Assembly (NCBI RefSeq): GCF_021568795.1
Contig: NZ_JAKGUE010000020.1
Location: 1-43,247 of the forward strand
Direction of reading: 5' to 3'
DNA: 43,247 bases
Source: Dethiosulfovibrio faecalis
Lineage (GTDB): Bacteria > Synergistota > Synergistia > Synergistales > Dethiosulfovibrionaceae
The notes beneath the pieces were generated by a model. That model was not told the DNA's origin, searched no databases, and saw only the letters and a list, made by a program, of their open reading frames with translations. Position 1 is the stretch's first letter. Every line of letters starts with the position of its first letter. A program made the translations under genes and the position numbers. Below, piece by piece: positions 41,423 through 43,247 of the stretch.

Positions 41423-42595
41423 TCACTCGCCAATCAAATTTTGGATTATACCTCGCATGATCTTGCTCTCTTCTTCAAAACAAAGTTCCTTCGCTGCAAC
41501 ATCACAGCATCGCTTAGCCCTATCTATATCCTCACAGGAAAGACCGTTAAGAGCCTCTGCCATAGATTCAACCGAAAAAGACTCCGAAACTACTCCACAA
41601 CCGTATTTCTTTACCAGCTCGGCCATATCAGGAGATGGACCAATAGCCACCATAATCCTAGCTTGGATATACTCAAAGAACTTGTTGGGAAGACAATGTT
41701 TTAAATTAAAGGTAGAAGGCTCGTAGTAAAAAAAACCTATGTCATATTTACTTATTATGGGGATTATCTCATCTAAAGCCACGGGCTTCATAAATCTAAT
41801 TCTAGAATCTTTGGATGCCAGCTCTTTTAGCTCCGACTGATATCCAGGGCTTCCCACCAAGAAAAAATCCAATGAGAAGCGATCGTCCAGCAAAACCAAA
41901 ATCTCGATCAGCTTTTCAAGCTGACGATTTCTGTTGGCCGCCCCATGGTAAACCATCTTTATGTGATCTTTATCCGTAAGCCTGACCGGCATATCCACGT
42001 AAGAAGGAGTGCTTCTATAAAGAACAGAAGATATACCAAACTCCTTCTTGAATGCCTCTCTCAAACCTTCTGAAACAGTTACTACAGTGTCGCACCTAAC
42101 CATATATTTTCGACAAAGTTGAATACGCCTGGGCTTCTCTGCGAAGTTAAACCACGGACTCTCCTCATTTTGTTTAGGATAATATTCTCTAGCATCAAAT
42201 ATAAGTTTCGCACCGTTTTTTATCTGGAACGCCAACGGTAAAAGCTGTAAGTCCTCTATGACAATTAGATCAAAGCTCTCGTCCGAAAGCTTTTTACTCC
42301 AGCCCTTAAAGTTGAATCTCCACGAGTCAAAAACACATCTCAGAGTTTCGACAGGGGAGACAGCTGCACATAAAGCCCAAATTCGTCTTAATAATTTATT
42401 CTGTACACCTGTTCCTAATGGAGACAGCTTGAGGTGTCTCTGGATTTTGGGAAATGCGCACTCTTTACCCTTAAAGGGCAAGCCCAAGACATCGACGGCT
42501 AACCCCATGGAGACACACAGTTCAACGATCCTCCTTGGACGGGGATCTCTCGAGGGATCCGTAAGAGACATGACTAATACCTTCTTGTTCTGCAA
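41423..42595 (-). CDS. GT4-family glycosyltransferase
   Basis: A 390-residue GT-B glycosyltransferase: N-terminal VLVMSLTDPSRDPRPRRIVELC, LIVIEDLQLLPLA, DAREYYPK, and a C-terminal donor-binding region (HCLPNKFFEYIQARIMVAIG, with PNKFFEYIQA as key part). It likely adds a sugar to the surface polysaccharide repeat. The only fitting start is TTG 42595 with no clear ribosome site, 16 bases after the stop of a truncated rmlB-like gene. It is therefore possible that the original start was lost with the deletion that cut rmlB. Donor and acceptor unknown. Four bases separate it from the HisH-like ATG. Confidence 0.8.
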   Translation of the reverse strand: MQNKKVLVMSLTDPSRDPRPRRIVELCVSMGLAVDVLGLPFKGKECAFPKIQRHLKLSPLGTGVQNKLLRRIWALCAAVSPVETLRCVFDSWRFNFKGWSKKLSDESFDLIVIEDLQLLPLAFQIKNGAKLIFDAREYYPKQNEESPWFNFAEKPRRIQLCRKYMVRCDTVVTVSEGLREAFKKEFGISSVLYRSTPSYVDMPVRLTDKDHIKMVYHGAANRNRQLEKLIEILVLLDDRFSLDFFLVGSPGYQSELKELASKDSRIRFMKPVALDEIIPIISKYDIGFFYYEPSTFNLKHCLPNKFFEYIQARIMVAIGPSPDMAELVKKYGCGVVSESFSVESMAEALNGLSCEDIDRAKRCCDVAAKELCFEEESKIMRGIIQNLIGE

Positions 42596-42611
42596 CGTAA
42601 ATCACATACTT

Positions 42612-42884
42612 TCATCCGATAGAACGGTCCACATGGTTTTCCGCCGCCAGGTTAAATATGCCATGGATTCCTCTGTCGATGAGGATATGGGATACCAGAT
42701 TTCCATCGGCGATATCGCCTCTTATGAAGGAGTAGTTATCCTTGCCCTCAAGGTTCGCCAGAGAATACAGGTTTCCTGCGTAGGTCAGAAAATCCAGCAC
42801 CGTTACGTTATGCCCCTGTTCCACCAGCAGGTGGACCAGGTTACTTCCTATAAATCCGGCTCCGCCTGTGATTAGGTAGTTCAT
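42612..42884 (-). pseudogene. N-terminal fragment of dTDP-glucose 4,6-dehydratase-like gene
   Basis: A 90-residue open frame that is the start of an extended SDR: NYLITGGAGFIGSNLVHLL (NAD-binding GxxGxxG), DFLTYAGNLYSL and NLAAENHVDRSIG then stop. The TYAGN and HVDRSI motifs point to RmlB (rfbB). Full RmlB is about 330-350 residues and the catalytic YxxxK and substrate domain are absent. The break right after VDRSI suggests a deletion. Probably non-functional. Confidence 0.8.
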
Positions 42885-42888
42885 CAGA

Positions 42889-43149
42889 TCACCTCATGCA
42901 CTCGTAGTAGATCTTCTCCCATAGTTCTCGAGCTTTTTGGGTGGAAAAATTCTTAAAAACACAGTCTCTATTAGAGACAGCCGTTTTTGCTGAAAAAATA
43001 AAATCCGAAGGTAGACACTCTCGTAGTATTTTTTTTGTGTCGTATACTTTAAAGCCCATAGAGGAGTAGTCCTTGTAGGTTGTCGTATCTGACCTAACAA
43101 AAACTTTTGCACCTAAAGAAAGGGCAAGATTTAAATTACCCAGCCCCTG
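42889..43149 (-). pseudogene. 3' remnant of WecF-like (GT56) glycosyltransferase interrupted by IS
   Basis: The last 86 or so residues of a protein resembling TDP-Fuc4NAc:lipid II transferases: IQGLGNLNLALSLGAKVFVRSD, then TYKDYSSMGFKVYDT (family pattern QqGlGN..l.L.lGkkVf.r.d...y..l...G.kVydt). The upstream part is replaced at 43150 by the end of the inverted IS copy. The open frame runs a few codons into the IS but has no native start. If a simple insertion, the N-terminal part lies beyond the window edge. Confidence 0.65.
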
Positions 43150-43247
43150 TATGGTGGACCCCATTGTCAAGACCATTTTTTAGCCTAGATTAGTTTAGGT
43201 CAGACTGCTATAGGTCTTCCTTTCCGAAGTAGATCTCCTGCGGTGTC
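43150..43247 (-). mobile_element. IS3-family insertion sequence, copy 2 (partial, inverted)
   Basis: The last 98 bases are the reverse complement of 38817-38914, with no difference that I can see: TATGGTGGACCCC terminal repeat, the untranslated end, and the last codons of OrfB (ending YFGKEDL). The rest continues past the edge. It is oriented opposite to copy 1 and truncates the wecF-like gene. Confidence 0.9.

Noticed and set aside
43120-43180. Hybrid promoter from the outward-facing TTGACA in the IS end
   Set aside because: TTGACA does face out of the IS on both copies, but no -10-like sequence lies 16-18 bases beyond it at either junction.

Overview
The window most likely comes from a Synergistota bacterium, an amino-acid-fermenting anaerobe of the Dethiosulfovibrio/Aminivibrio kind. 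The best clue is a small exported protein (35085-35444, minus) whose C-terminus, a Gly/Cys tract plus a Leu-rich helix and terminal Arg-Arg, matches the Synergist-CTERM sorting tail. Histidine and urocanate catabolism, an adenosylcobalamin-dependent ribonucleotide reductase, a B12-riboswitch-linked CoA-transferase and DegS/DegU-like and NarL-type signalling fit the same lifestyle. The genus is inference.

Layout. (1) 1-7860, histidine/urocanate region: the 3' end of a histidine ammonia-lyase-like gene, an opposing Na+-dependent SNF transporter, a PAS kinase/NarL-type regulator pair, urocanate hydratase, and a translationally coupled flavin/Fe-S enoate reductase. (2) 7870-14043: a radical SAM protein, a DegS/DegU-like pair, a RibU-like ECF S-component, and a CpxRA-like pair transcribed towards ribU. 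(3) 14044-17063: the control region of the CpxRA-like operon, then a cobalamin riboswitch with its promoter and terminator ahead of a succinate/propionyl-CoA-type CoA-transferase, then a CpxP/Spy-like periplasmic protein. Similar GTAAA-N5-GTAAG repeats lie upstream of both the CpxR-like gene and the CpxP-like gene, suggesting one regulon. (4) 17078-19718: a chemoreceptor and a YbaY/YscW-like protein.

(5) 19877-30549 is the most unusual part. Five tightly packed minus-strand genes encode exported proteins: an anchored coiled-coil protein, a 1387-residue TPR-CHAT protease, two paralogous TPR proteins, and a protein with two DUF4384-like modules. Opposite them starts an exported trypsin-Sel1 protein. 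I propose an extracytoplasmic proteolytic module in which two proteases act with dedicated scaffolds and a possible substrate. The repeated ATRDI(V/L)LVEE motif in the DUF4384 protein is a candidate processing site. (6) 30666-35444: a small coiled-coil protein, class II ribonucleotide reductase nrdJ carrying a 372-residue intein exactly at the catalytic NPCGE motif and preceded by tandem NrdR-like boxes, and the Synergist-CTERM protein.

(7) 35609-43247, surface polysaccharide region: a fusion of two glycosyltransferases, an internally deleted IS3-family element with a CTAG target duplication, then a minus-strand cluster of sugar amidotransferase, HisF-like and HisH-like genes, a glycosyltransferase, and truncated rmlB-like and wecF-like genes. 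A second, inverted copy of the same IS runs off the right edge. The two copies bracket the cluster, so the segment could invert, and the decayed genes show an actively rearranging locus. By eye the hut region and the IS-bracketed cluster are more AT-rich than the middle of the window. I saw no tRNA, rRNA or CRISPR array.
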